Shown here in pieces: positions 34,794-44,368 of a stretch of 64,000 bases of DNA. Source of the DNA: Lentisphaera araneosa HTCC2155 (GTDB lineage: Bacteria; Verrucomicrobiota; Lentisphaeria; Lentisphaerales; Lentisphaeraceae); the NCBI RefSeq assembly GCF_000170755.1, contig NZ_ABCK01000004.1, forward strand, positions 1 to 64,000. Reading direction: 5' to 3'. Below the pieces are notes generated by a model, which did no database searches, had not been told where the DNA came from, and was given only the letters and a program-made list of their open reading frames with translations. The position numbers were made by a program, and so were the translations under genes. Numbering within the stretch: position 1 is the first letter of the stretch; each line of letters begins with the position of its first letter.

Positions 34794-37257
34794 ATGGCAC
34801 TTAGAAAAAATATGACTCTGACAAAATACTTCTTAATATGTTTGAGTTTTTTGATGAGTTACCTTGGGGCGGTCGAAATAAAAAGTGGGGTGGATTCCAG
34901 CGGTGTAAGTCATGTTCGAGTTTGGGGCTTGCCACAAGGACCGGGAAGCACAACGGCTGAAAGAGCTGACTGGCGAATTCTCAAAGCTTTTGAACAAAAC
35001 TATCCTAAAATACGTTTACATAGTGCGAATGGGCTCAATTTACCTGGTGTCGGCAACGAAAATGATGTGGGCCCCTTATTAGCTATTTCGGGTGGTGTGG
35101 CTCCCGATATTCTTTATGTGAATTTCAGGAAATCGGCTTCGTATATAGATAATGAATTTCTCTACCCTTTAGACGAATATATTGCGGACTTCGCAAAAGA
35201 GCAGGGTGAGGAGCTTGTTAAAGACCTGATTCACCCAGCCTTAAAAAAAGTCGTGTACAGGCCTGGTCCAGTTGATGGAGAAAGGCAGGTGAGAACTTGG
35301 ATGATCCCCGCAGACCCACTAGTGATGACCATGATTTACCGTAAAGATATCTTTGCGCGAGCGGGGCTCGATCCTCGAAAACCGCCAAGCAATTGGGAGG
35401 AGATGAAAGAAATTAGCCGTAAAATTGTCGAACATCAACCATCAAATTTTGCGGTGCTCGCAACGGCACGTGATGGGACGTCTTGGAATTTCATGCCTTA
35501 CCTCAGTAGCAGCGGCAGCTCAGTTCTCGAGCAACAAGCGGATGATTCTTGGCGGGCGGTCTTCGCAAATCAAAATGCAGCAAAGGCATTGAGCTTTTAT
35601 TCGTGGTTACATGCGGGTTTGCGTCCCGATGGCAAAACGCGTGGTTATGCAACGGGGAATAAAAATTATTTAGCCGAGGGTAGGGTTGCCATGGCCATGA
35701 CTTACCTTGGTGGTGAAGAAATGGCAAAAGTCGATACTTCGGGCTCGAAATGGGGCTTTGCTCCCGTGCCAGCCGGACCCGATGGCATTAGTAGTGCGGA
35801 AATCAATGCTCGTATGTGGGGCATTTTTCGAGGTCAAAAAGACAAGCGTGTTCGTGATGCGGCTTTTCAGTGGTTGGCCTTTCGCAAATCCCAAGAAGCG
35901 GTTAAAATCCGTGTTGATACCTACATAGAATCCAATGAAATCTCAGCGCTCAACCCCACGCTTTTGGATCGCTTGGGGCCAGGGTATCATAAGTATGCGG
36001 CCTTTATTAATGATGATCTAAAGAAACTCTATGGGCAGTTGATCCAAACAGCAAAGCCAGAACCCTATGGAACTAACTGTGACCTCGTTTATGATTACCT
36101 AGATAAGCCAGTCCAAGAAGCCATTCTCTGGGCACGTGAAGGTCATTTGGAAACTCAATCACCCGCTGAAATTGAAAAACAAATGAAATACTTTCTAGAT
36201 GAGGGACAGAAAAATTTAGAAAAAGAGATGCTTAAGATTCTTCCTCCAGAAGAACGCCAGACGAGAAGGCGAGTGGCTATGCTGGCAACGATTTGTTTGT
36301 TTTCGCTTTTTGGCTGGGCCTTTTATCGTGTCTACAAAGTGCTTAGTCCGCAAAACACGCTAAGGAAAGGCTGGGATTTAAAGCGTTATTGGCAAGCTTA
36401 CTTAGTTTTGATTCCCGCAGTTTTAACGATTGCCGTATGGCAGTATTACCCCTTGTTAAGAGGCTCGGCGATGGCTTTCCAAGATTACAAAGTGGCCGTT
36501 CCCGTGGTCAATTGGGTAGGGTTTGATAACTTTGCGGACGTCCTTTATAACTCGGATTTTTGGTACTCTCTATGGCTCTCTTTCTATTATTCCTTTTTGG
36601 TGATTTTACTCACCTGGCTACCGCCCTTGTTATTGGCATTGATGTTGGATGAAGTTCCCCGTTTTTCTGTCTTATTTCGAGTTCTGTTTTATCTTCCCGC
36701 ACTCATTTCTGGACTTGTGGTGATTTTTCTTTGGAAACAGTTTTTTGATCCTGGGCCAGAAGGCTTAATGAATCAGGCTATGAATTTCTTAGGTTTTGGT
36801 CAACAGTATTGGTTTGAGGATCCGCATTTGGCGATGATCTGCCTAATCATTCCCTTGGCTTGGGCGAGTTAGGCCCTGGTGTTTGATTTATTTGGCGGCC
36901 TTAAAAGGTGTAGCCCCAGATCTTTACGAAGCAGCTGATATCGATGGGGCAGGTTATTGGCATAAAGTCCGTTTTATTGTGATTCCAAAATTGTGGCCAT
37001 TGCTGATTATTAACCTCGTTGGTCAGGTGATTTTAAGTTTTAATGCAGCAGAAAATGTTTTAGCAATGACGGGTGGAGGACCTCGTGGTGCCACCACTGT
37101 GACGGGTTTATTGATCTTTAAAAAAGCTTTTGTTTACACGGAGTTTGGTCCTGCTACCGCTATGGCTTGGCTCATGAGTTTACTGCTCATTGGCTTTACG
37201 ATTTATCAACTGAAAATGCTATCTCGTTTAGAGTTTAAAACCGCGGGAGATGACTGA
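34794..37257 (+). pseudogene. ABC sugar transporter: binding protein fused to permease, frame broken
   Basis: The first frame (34794-36872) codes a signal peptide, a family 1 sugar-binding domain (about 30-470), a linker span near 500 and most of a MalF-like permease, then hits TAG. The rest (36883-37257) continues in another frame with LIYLAALKGVAPDLYEAADIDGAG, the EAA loop that contacts the ATPase, and the last spans. Adding back one T at about 36870 and one at about 36881 restores ASLGPGCLIYLAAL, so two single-T losses explain the break. Intact length would be about 821 residues. Loss of function or sequence error are both possible. No ATPase gene is nearby. Confidence 0.8.
35182..35196. 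repeat. Interrupted palindrome TTGCG-N5-CGCAA in binding-protein region
   Basis: Exact copy with N5 = GACTT; GCG GAC TTC GCA encodes Ala-Asp-Phe-Ala. Confidence 0.8.
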
Positions 37258-39125
37258 TGCCCATACTTAATGAAATCGCTCAAAAAAGTTCGAAAGGTAA
37301 GGGCTTGCTTTTAATGTTTTATTCCTGTCTCTCTATTGGCGCTTTGGTGATGCTCTTACCTTTTGTCTTCATGACTTCAGGAGCGATGAAAGGTCAGTAT
37401 AATTCGGGACGTTTCAATCTGCTTCCTCGTTACCTCTATGATGATTTAGAACTCTACAGGGCGTGGTCAGAGAGTAAGTACATCCGAGTTGATAAATATA
37501 ACTCTATTGCAGAAGTCGCAATCAGTGATTTTTCTGAATTAGATAAGCCAATAATTAATGATCATGCGATTATAGATTATGAAGTTTTCCTAGCTTCGCA
37601 GCAAAGGAAGGTGCATGAAAGAGTCTTGGGACATGTGACAACTTCCAATCAAAATCTCCCAGAGAATAACCTTGCCTTTATCCAATACCTCGATGAGAAA
37701 TTTGCAGGTTTGGAGAATGCCAACCGTGAACTTGAGCTGAATATGCCTAACTGGCAATCCCTTGCCGGCGCAGTTCTCCAACAACGAGTCTTTCAGCGCA
37801 GCTTTGTAAAAAATGAATCCAAGCTTATGGATGAATTTTATGCCTTTGCGAATTCCGCAAATACCTTAGACTTTTATTACCCAGGAGTTCACGGTCAATT
37901 TCGCAGTCGAATGATTTTACCCTTTAGCTCACCTGATTTGTCTTCATTGAGTGAGCTCACAGGATTGAAATTGAATAAATTGTCAGAAGTTCATTTGGGG
38001 CGTAAAGATGGAAATGCTTGGTTTCAACAACAGCGAAGTTCTTTTATCAAAGACTTTGTTAACGCTCGCTATCTCAAACTAAAAGATTCTGATCAGCAAA
38101 GAACGAAGTTTAGAGATTTTCTAAAAGAAAACTTTAAAGGTGAGCTCAAAGCAGCGCAAGAAATTTATGGACTCATCGACAATTTTGATGAGATAAGTTT
38201 TGTAAGTTCAATACCCAAAGAGCCTGCACAAGCGGTGCTTTACTCAGCATATATTGAACAAGTTGCGGCTATAAAAGACTTAAACTTATTAGGCCCCGAC
38301 ATAGCGTTTCAGAATTTTTTAGAACAAAAATATGGCAAGCTAAGTGCTTTAAATGATTCTTGGTCGACGGACTATCGTTCGTTTGCGGAGATCGCAATGC
38401 CTCAAAGCTCTATGGATTACCAGTATGTTTTAACTAACAAAACAAGACTTCGCTGGGATCTCGGCACAATTAATGTTCGTTTCATTTTTAATTATCTCAC
38501 GACTCAGGGGCGAGCAGGCTGGGTAACGTTTGTCTTCTGCTTTTTGACTATTGTCAGTTCATTGCTGATTAATCCACTTGCTGCTTATGCTTTGAGTCGC
38601 TATCAACTGCCATCCACTTATAAAGTACTGATGTTTTTTATGGCAACAATGGCCTTTCCTGCAGCTGTGACTCAAATCCCTTCTTTTCTTCTTCTCAAAG
38701 ACTTGGGAATGTTGAATACTTTTTGGGCCTTGGTCTTGCCTGGCATGGCCAATGGTTACTCAATTTTTATCCTAAAAGGATTTTTCGACTCTCTTCCTTC
38801 TGAACTTTATGAAGCGGCTCAAATTGATGGAGCAGGTGAGTTTAAGATGTTCTGGCAGCTGACCCTCAACCTTTCAAAACCCGTGTTGGCCCTCATTGCC
38901 CTCAATAGTTTTACTGCGGCCTATGGCAATTTTATGTACGCTCTTTTGATTTGCCAAGATGAATCGATGTGGACGATTATGGTCTACCTTTTTAAATTGC
39001 AGACTGAAGCCTCGCAACCAGTTATTTTTGCAAGCTTACTCGTGGCAGCTATCCCCACCTTGATTATTTTTATGAGTTGTCAAAAAATAATCATGAAGGG
39101 GATAGTGATACCTTCCGAAAAATAG
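37257..39125 (+). CDS. MalG-type ABC sugar permease with large periplasmic insertion
   Basis: Second inner-membrane permease of the sugar transporter. The 622-residue protein is more than twice the usual 280. The first span (MFYSCLSIGALVMLLPFVF) and the following MTSGAMKG are normal; then about 340 extra residues follow, mostly helical and charged, before the remaining five spans start near 420 (AGWVTFVFCFLTIVSSLL). The EAA loop is intact (SELYEAAQIDGAGEFKMFWQLTLNLSKP). The ATG overlaps the stop of the preceding gene (TGATG). The role of the insertion is unknown; it may dock the tethered binding domain. Confidence 0.9.
   Translation: MPILNEIAQKSSKGKGLLLMFYSCLSIGALVMLLPFVFMTSGAMKGQYNSGRFNLLPRYLYDDLELYRAWSESKYIRVDKYNSIAEVAISDFSELDKPIINDHAIIDYEVFLASQQRKVHERVLGHVTTSNQNLPENNLAFIQYLDEKFAGLENANRELELNMPNWQSLAGAVLQQRVFQRSFVKNESKLMDEFYAFANSANTLDFYYPGVHGQFRSRMILPFSSPDLSSLSELTGLKLNKLSEVHLGRKDGNAWFQQQRSSFIKDFVNARYLKLKDSDQQRTKFRDFLKENFKGELKAAQEIYGLIDNFDEISFVSSIPKEPAQAVLYSAYIEQVAAIKDLNLLGPDIAFQNFLEQKYGKLSALNDSWSTDYRSFAEIAMPQSSMDYQYVLTNKTRLRWDLGTINVRFIFNYLTTQGRAGWVTFVFCFLTIVSSLLINPLAAYALSRYQLPSTYKVLMFFMATMAFPAAVTQIPSFLLLKDLGMLNTFWALVLPGMANGYSIFILKGFFDSLPSELYEAAQIDGAGEFKMFWQLTLNLSKPVLALIALNSFTAAYGNFMYALLICQDESMWTIMVYLFKLQTEASQPVIFASLLVAAIPTLIIFMSCQKIIMKGIVIPSEK
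37846..37860. repeat. Interrupted palindrome TTGCG-N5-CGCAA in permease insertion
   Basis: Exact copy with N5 = AATTC; GCG AAT TCC GCA encodes Ala-Asn-Ser-Ala. Confidence 0.8.
38383..38397. repeat. Interrupted palindrome TTGCG-N5-CGCAA in permease gene
   Basis: Exact copy with N5 = GAGAT, the reverse complement of the nadC copy; GCG GAG ATC GCA encodes Ala-Glu-Ile-Ala. Confidence 0.8.
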
Positions 39126-39131
39126 ATCTTT

Positions 39132-41069
39132 TTATGCTGGTGTCTTGGCGCTAACTACGCGACTTTTTACGGGAGCGTAAACAGTGCATTCACCACATTT
39201 TGCAGGAATGAGGCAGGTTTGCCCGTGTTTAACGGCGTATGATTTGCCACCACATTCAATACGCAGATCAGAATCTACCGCATACACCGTCTGGAAAGTT
39301 CCCGTATTAACTGGAAGTGTAATGGCACCTTCAAACTCAATTTCTTCTACGTGGAAATGTTCACATAGAGCAAGCTGACGACGTTTGAGTTCAGAGTTAT
39401 GAGTGAGCGGTGTGAAAGCCAAAGGCATGATTCTGTGGGCACCTGGCTTCTTATTACCTAAAGTATGCTCTAGACAAGCCATGGCTTGATCGACGTGAAG
39501 CTCACGAGGATTGCCTTCTTTATCAACTCGGCCCCAATCACTGACGCGATAAGTAGTGTCGCTGTTTTGCTGCACCTCGTAAATGAGGTTTCCACCACCG
39601 ATAGCGTGCATGGTCGTTGCCTTAATGAAAAAAGATTGTCCTTGTTCAGAAGTATAGGAGTGCATCAAATCTTTAATATTTGGATCGTTAACGCTCTTGC
39701 GAAATTGCTCTGCTGAAACGCCTTCTTGTATTCCTGTGAGGATCTCCGCTTCGGGTTTGTGATCCAAAACGTACCACATTTCAGTTTTTGGTTCTGCACC
39801 CTCAATATATTTACAAGTCTCTTCGTCAGGGTGAACCTGTAGGGAAAGATCCTGGCCGGCGTCAATGATTTTCATGAGCAGTGGGAAGGGCTGATTGGCT
39901 TGGTGACCATCACCGACAATGCCTTCAGGATCTGATTGGATAAGCTCGCGAAGTGATTTTCCTGCAAGCTCACCTGTTACTACACGACTTTGATCATCAG
40001 GGCGATCAACGATTTCCCAACTCTCTCCAATTGGCATAGAGCTTTCAGGTAGAGTTCTTGGTAATTTTTGCAAGAGTTCACCACCCCAAATAGTGGGTTT
40101 ATAAACTTGTTCGAAAGTGAGGGGGTAATAAGCTTTGTCTTCATTTTTAAATAGAGCCGCTGCACCAAGGATTCCCGCATTGTCAGGATGTTCAGCTTTG
40201 ACTAACTGGAGTCCCTTACCTTGACTCCAGGCCATTTCTTTAATCGTTTTTTCAAAGAGAGGTAAGACTAAGTCTGCAGAGTTCATTAGGCCACCACCAA
40301 GAATAATTCGTTCAGGGTCAAATAAATGAATATAGGAAACGATAGCTTCTCCCCAAATTTGGAAACAATGACGGCGTATATCAATAGCACACTCATCACC
40401 TTTCTCGGCGTGCTCAAGCATTTCTTTGAAGCCAATAACTGTTTCATTCTTTAATGAACTACTGCTAAATAGTGGGTGTTCCTTGGCAATAATCGGAAGA
40501 GCCCAGCCAGAGGCTTCTGCTTCAAGGCAGCCTCTAGCACCGCAAGTGCACTTGCGACCTCCAGTTTTAACAATCATATGGCCGCCTAAATTGCCGCCAA
40601 AGAAATTTGAGCCAGTTAAAAGCTGCCCTTCAGAGATAACAGCAGTGCCAATACCAGTCCCAAAAGTAATCATCATTACATTATCGCTACCTTGGCCTGC
40701 GCCATAATGATATTCACCGAGAAGTGCGCCTTTGGCATCATTTTCTATACGCAATTCGAGCCCGGTCTTTTCAAGTGCCCAATTCTTAAAGTTAAAACCT
40801 TTGGCATCGTCGTACTTTTCATTGGTAGAGAGAACTAGCATATCTTTGCTATTGACGGTACCTGTACTCAAAAGGCCTATGCCTTGACAATTACTGATTT
40901 TTTTACCAAAATCTTTGCAAAGATCATTAATTAATTTAACCACTTTATTAAGGTGTTTTTCTAAACCATCTTGAGGTTCAGCGGGAGTGCTATTTGCTAC
41001 AATTATTTTTCCACTCTCAACGAGGCCATACTTTGTGTTTGTGCCACCAAGATCAATTACTGCAATCAT
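39132..41069 (-). CDS. ROK sugar kinase fused to mannose-6-phosphate isomerase
   Basis: One 645-residue chain with two enzymes. Residues 1-300 are a ROK kinase: ATP site IDLGGTNTKYG, GTGIGTAV, and the zinc motif KCTCGARGCLE with Cys 174, 176 and 181. Residues from about 315 are a class I phosphomannose isomerase: YKPTIWGGELL, the metal ligands in SLQVHPDEE and KTEMWYVL, and MHAIGGGNLIYEVQQ. Together they could turn mannose into mannose-6-P and then fructose-6-P. The ATG at 41069 is chosen because GGAG lies 8 bases upstream and ROK starts there; the longer frame has no domain. Divergent from the AraC gene and convergent with the permease gene. Confidence 0.9.
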   Translation of the reverse strand: MIAVIDLGGTNTKYGLVESGKIIVANSTPAEPQDGLEKHLNKVVKLINDLCKDFGKKISNCQGIGLLSTGTVNSKDMLVLSTNEKYDDAKGFNFKNWALEKTGLELRIENDAKGALLGEYHYGAGQGSDNVMMITFGTGIGTAVISEGQLLTGSNFFGGNLGGHMIVKTGGRKCTCGARGCLEAEASGWALPIIAKEHPLFSSSSLKNETVIGFKEMLEHAEKGDECAIDIRRHCFQIWGEAIVSYIHLFDPERIILGGGLMNSADLVLPLFEKTIKEMAWSQGKGLQLVKAEHPDNAGILGAAALFKNEDKAYYPLTFEQVYKPTIWGGELLQKLPRTLPESSMPIGESWEIVDRPDDQSRVVTGELAGKSLRELIQSDPEGIVGDGHQANQPFPLLMKIIDAGQDLSLQVHPDEETCKYIEGAEPKTEMWYVLDHKPEAEILTGIQEGVSAEQFRKSVNDPNIKDLMHSYTSEQGQSFFIKATTMHAIGGGNLIYEVQQNSDTTYRVSDWGRVDKEGNPRELHVDQAMACLEHTLGNKKPGAHRIMPLAFTPLTHNSELKRRQLALCEHFHVEEIEFEGAITLPVNTGTFQTVYAVDSDLRIECGGKSYAVKHGQTCLIPAKCGECTVYAPVKSRVVSAKTPA

Positions 41070-41107
41070 ACTTTGTCTCCAAAATGAATTATTATATTTT
41101 TTAGTCA

Positions 41108-41205
41108 TGGTAAATATAATGGCTTTGTTTATAGCTTCCAATGTGATATAATTACTTATTTGGTATATTTTAACTGGTATAAAATAATAGTTTATGGTAT
41201 AAAAT
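41108..41205. promoter_or_regulatory. Repeated TGGTATA boxes between the sugar kinase and araC-type genes
   Basis: TGGTATAAAAT occurs exactly at 41175-41185 and 41195-41205, with TGGTATATTTT at 41161-41171 and TGGTAAATATA at 41108-41118. Direct repeats of this kind in the divergent gap fit operator half-sites for the AraC-family protein; the last one covers its own start codon, suggesting autoregulation. Confidence 0.55.
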
Positions 41206-42058
41206 GAATGTTTCTTATCCTCTGGTATCACTTCCTGAAATAGATCGCGCAGGTGAATACCCTCTCTTGAATGCGGGATTTGATTTTACTTACACGCAGC
41301 AGACTTATTCCCTGCATTTTTATGAGTATGATGCACATATGAAGTTGGCAGAAGAAGAATTTATTATTCATCATGGCGATTTAACTTTAGAGCCTCCTGA
41401 AACGATTTATTCCTTTGCCGCAGACGAACCGGGTCGCCATTGGTGCATACATTTTTATTGGGCAGCTTATGGCGATAGTTTTGATGTAAATTGCTTTCAT
41501 AAATTGGGTACAAATAAGCTGGTAGTTCTCGAGCAAATCAAATTAATCAGTCGCTTATTTAATACGGCACTTGGGCCGCAGGATAAAATTGAAGCTTCAT
41601 TTCGTCTTCAAGCTTTACTACTTTCATTGGCTCGTTTAAGTCGGCCCAAATCTCAGAGTCGAAGTGCGAGTAACTTTCATTGGACTGAACTTATCAAACT
41701 CATTGATGATAATCTAAATAACTATATGACCACATCTTGGTTAGCAGGTCGACTCAATATTACTTCTGTTACATTGGCGAAGAAGTTTAAAAAAGAATTT
41801 GGCTGTACAGTAGCTCAATATATTTTGAAAAAACGAATCGATGCAGCTAAATCTATGCTCACCACTAGTAATATGACCATTAGTGAAGTCGGGGAACTGG
41901 CGGGTATTGATGATCCTCAGTACTTCAATAAACAATTTCGTAAAATGACGGGCATGAGCCCCAGTTTATACCGCGATAAAAATAAATCCTATCTCGTTCA
42001 CCCTAGTAATGATATCGCTGTCTTGGGGGGAAGTTGGAAAGGTGTTGAGTCATTATAG
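41204..42058 (+). CDS. AraC-family transcriptional regulator
   Basis: A 284-residue DNA-binding regulator. The N-terminal part is a cupin-like sugar-binding domain (FIIHHGDLTLEPPE, then HWCIHFYWA). The last 100 residues hold the two helix-turn-helix units: TTSWLAGRLNITSVTLAKKF and ISEVGELAGIDDPQYFNKQF, ending in the family phrase KMTGMSPSLYR. It is divergent from the ROK-isomerase gene and probably controls it and perhaps the transporter. No ribosome site is seen before the ATG; a TGGTATAAAAT box overlaps the start instead. Confidence 0.93.
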   Translation: MNVSYPLVSLPEIDRAGEYPLLNAGFDFTYTQQTYSLHFYEYDAHMKLAEEEFIIHHGDLTLEPPETIYSFAADEPGRHWCIHFYWAAYGDSFDVNCFHKLGTNKLVVLEQIKLISRLFNTALGPQDKIEASFRLQALLLSLARLSRPKSQSRSASNFHWTELIKLIDDNLNNYMTTSWLAGRLNITSVTLAKKFKKEFGCTVAQYILKKRIDAAKSMLTTSNMTISEVGELAGIDDPQYFNKQFRKMTGMSPSLYRDKNKSYLVHPSNDIAVLGGSWKGVESL

Positions 42059-42181
42059 ACCCTTCAAATTTGGTATTCTTTAATATTAGAATTAAGAAGT
42101 CTTAGAAAAATTTTCTTCAGACCGTGCAAGAGATGCTTTTTAGCTTACTTTGTGCGAATTAAATTTATATGGAATGAAAAC

Positions 42182-43765
42182 ATGGACCTCAAGAACGAAA
42201 TTACTCGACGTCGAACTTTCGCAATTATTTCTCACCCGGATGCGGGTAAAACGACCCTGACAGAGAAGCTTTTGCTTTATTCAGGTATGATCCGTACCGC
42301 AGGTATGGTGGGCTCACGTAAGGGGCAAAAAGCAGCATCATCTGACTGGATGAGTATGGAACAAGAGCGTGGTATTTCAATTACCGCATCTGCGATGCAG
42401 TTTGAATACAAAGATTGCAAGATCAACATCCTGGATACACCCGGTCACCAAGATTTCTCTGAAGATACTTATCGTACACTCACAGCAGCTGACTCAGTGA
42501 TCATGGTTATTGACTGCGCGAAAGGTGTGGAAGCCCAAACTCGCAAACTTTTCGAAGCTTGTCGCCTTCGCGGCATTCCCGTCATTACTTTTGTGAATAA
42601 GATGGATGCTTACGGTAAAGGCCCCATCGAACTCATGGAAGAAGTTGAAAGTGTTTTAGGTATTCCAGCTTCAGCTCAAAACTGGCCTGTGGGTGCAGGT
42701 AAAGAATTTAAAGGGATTGCTGATCGCGCAAAAAATGAACTCAACCTTTATACCAAGTCAGAAGCGGGTGGAGCAGCCAAGCCACATGTGGACTACATTG
42801 ATGTAGCAACCGGAACGGGTAACGAAAAAATCTCAGATCAAGAACTCGATGATTTACGTGAAGACCTCGAACTTTTAGAAATGGCGGGCAATGAATTTTC
42901 TCGTGAACTTTACCTCGATTGTAAAGTAACCCCCGTTTATTTTGGCTCGGCAATATACAACTATGGTGTAGAACCACTCTTTGATGCCTTGGTAGAACTG
43001 GCTCCTTCACCAGCACCTCGTCCAGCCGATGCCAATTCTGGCGACGAAATCGAAATCGACCCAAGTGATGAGTTCTCAGCTTACGTATTTAAACTTCAAG
43101 CTAATATGAACCCGAAGCACCGCGACTGTATTGCGTTTATGCGCGTTAACTCTGGCGTTTACGAAAAAGATATGTCTGTTCTTCACCATAGAACAAAGAA
43201 AAAAGTTCGTTTGGCAGCTCCACAGGTTTTGATGGCGGCGAGCCGTGAAACACTTGAGAATGCTTATCCTGGTGATGTTATAGGTATCGTGAATACTGCG
43301 GGACTCGCAATCGGCGATACCGTATCACATAAGGGTGGTTTTGAATATAAAAAACTCCCTTACTTCCAGCCCGAACTCTTTGCTCGTGTAGTACCAAAAG
43401 ACTTGGGTAAACGTAAAGCCATTGATAAAGGTCTCGCACAACTTTCGGCCGAGGGTACTATTCAGCTCATGTATGAATTCAATGATACCTTCTCTTACCC
43501 TTTCCTCGCGGCTGTGGGTCGTTTGCAGTTCGAAGTTCTCCAACACCGTTTACGCGACGAATATAAAGTGGATACGCGTTTAGATACACTTCCTTATACT
43601 TGTTCGGCGTGGATTAAAGGTGATGCTTCTACTTTTAAAGTTCCCTTTAACTCCAAACTCGTTCAAGATTGTTTTGATCGTCCCATGATACTTTTTTCCA
43701 ATCCTTGGGAAAAAGACTATGCGCGTAAAGAAAACCCTGATCACGAACTCTTAGATTATGCCTAA
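42182..43765 (+). CDS. prfC: Peptide chain release factor 3
   Basis: GTPase that recycles RF1 and RF2 from the ribosome. The 527-residue protein has all GTP motifs: HPDAGKTT, the switch ERGISITASAMQF, DTPGHQDFSED and NKMD, followed by the RF3-type domains II and III (FARVVPKDLGKRK, QFEVLQHRL). The ATG at 42182 is preferred over a GTG at 42152 because family members begin a few residues before the TRRRTFAIISHPD block. The next gene overlaps its end by eight bases. Confidence 0.96.
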   Translation: MDLKNEITRRRTFAIISHPDAGKTTLTEKLLLYSGMIRTAGMVGSRKGQKAASSDWMSMEQERGISITASAMQFEYKDCKINILDTPGHQDFSEDTYRTLTAADSVIMVIDCAKGVEAQTRKLFEACRLRGIPVITFVNKMDAYGKGPIELMEEVESVLGIPASAQNWPVGAGKEFKGIADRAKNELNLYTKSEAGGAAKPHVDYIDVATGTGNEKISDQELDDLREDLELLEMAGNEFSRELYLDCKVTPVYFGSAIYNYGVEPLFDALVELAPSPAPRPADANSGDEIEIDPSDEFSAYVFKLQANMNPKHRDCIAFMRVNSGVYEKDMSVLHHRTKKKVRLAAPQVLMAASRETLENAYPGDVIGIVNTAGLAIGDTVSHKGGFEYKKLPYFQPELFARVVPKDLGKRKAIDKGLAQLSAEGTIQLMYEFNDTFSYPFLAAVGRLQFEVLQHRLRDEYKVDTRLDTLPYTCSAWIKGDASTFKVPFNSKLVQDCFDRPMILFSNPWEKDYARKENPDHELLDYA

Positions 43766-44243
43766 TATTCTTGAACTCGAACTGAGGAAAGCCCTTGATC
43801 AAGTGGCACTCCTCAGTATTCCAGAATTAAAAGAACTTATTTTGACCGCTTCTGCTGAGGCGATAGATCTGAATAACTCCCAAAATGATCCCGAGCGCCT
43901 CAATTATTTACTTGAGTTACTTGTACAGAGTTTACTTTATTATGGTGAGGCCGTTTTAGATAAAATTAATGTTCTAGAGGGGGAAGACCGTCAGATTCTC
44001 TTTCAAGAATGGAATAATAAAACCAAAAGCTTTGTGAAATACATTCGCATGCCTCATGATTTTGAAGATACATTAATCGACGCTCACGAATCCTTACTAT
44101 GGGACTGGGCGATTATTGCGGCTCAATCTTTTGTGGGAGCCAATCCCTCGATAGAAATGAATCCCGAACAAGCTGAGTATCGCCGAATTGAAGCTTTTGA
44201 CCTGATGATGAGGGTTTTAGCTAGGCTGCTAAATTTGCGCTGA
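43758..44243 (+). CDS. Hypothetical helical protein
   Basis: A 161-residue acidic, Leu-rich, mostly helical protein without signal peptide or membrane span. No family recognised. It overlaps the end of prfC by eight bases, so it is likely translationally coupled. A copy of the TTGCG palindrome covers its stop codon. Confidence 0.65.
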   Translation: MPNILELELRKALDQVALLSIPELKELILTASAEAIDLNNSQNDPERLNYLLELLVQSLLYYGEAVLDKINVLEGEDRQILFQEWNNKTKSFVKYIRMPHDFEDTLIDAHESLLWDWAIIAAQSFVGANPSIEMNPEQAEYRRIEAFDLMMRVLARLLNLR

Positions 44244-44249
44244 GCGCAA
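44235..44249. repeat. Interrupted palindrome TTGCG-N5-CGCAA over a stop codon
   Basis: Exact copy with N5 = CTGAG; the TGA at 44241-44243 that ends the hypothetical gene lies in its centre. Confidence 0.8.
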
Positions 44250-44368
44250 AAGTAGAAATGCTCTCCTAAGCTTCTGTCATAAAAATAGTCTTTAATCAGC
44301 TCGTGTGAACTTTCTTTTTAGCAAGGCTTTGCTAGCTTAGGAAAAACTTAATTGACTAAAGAGAGACC

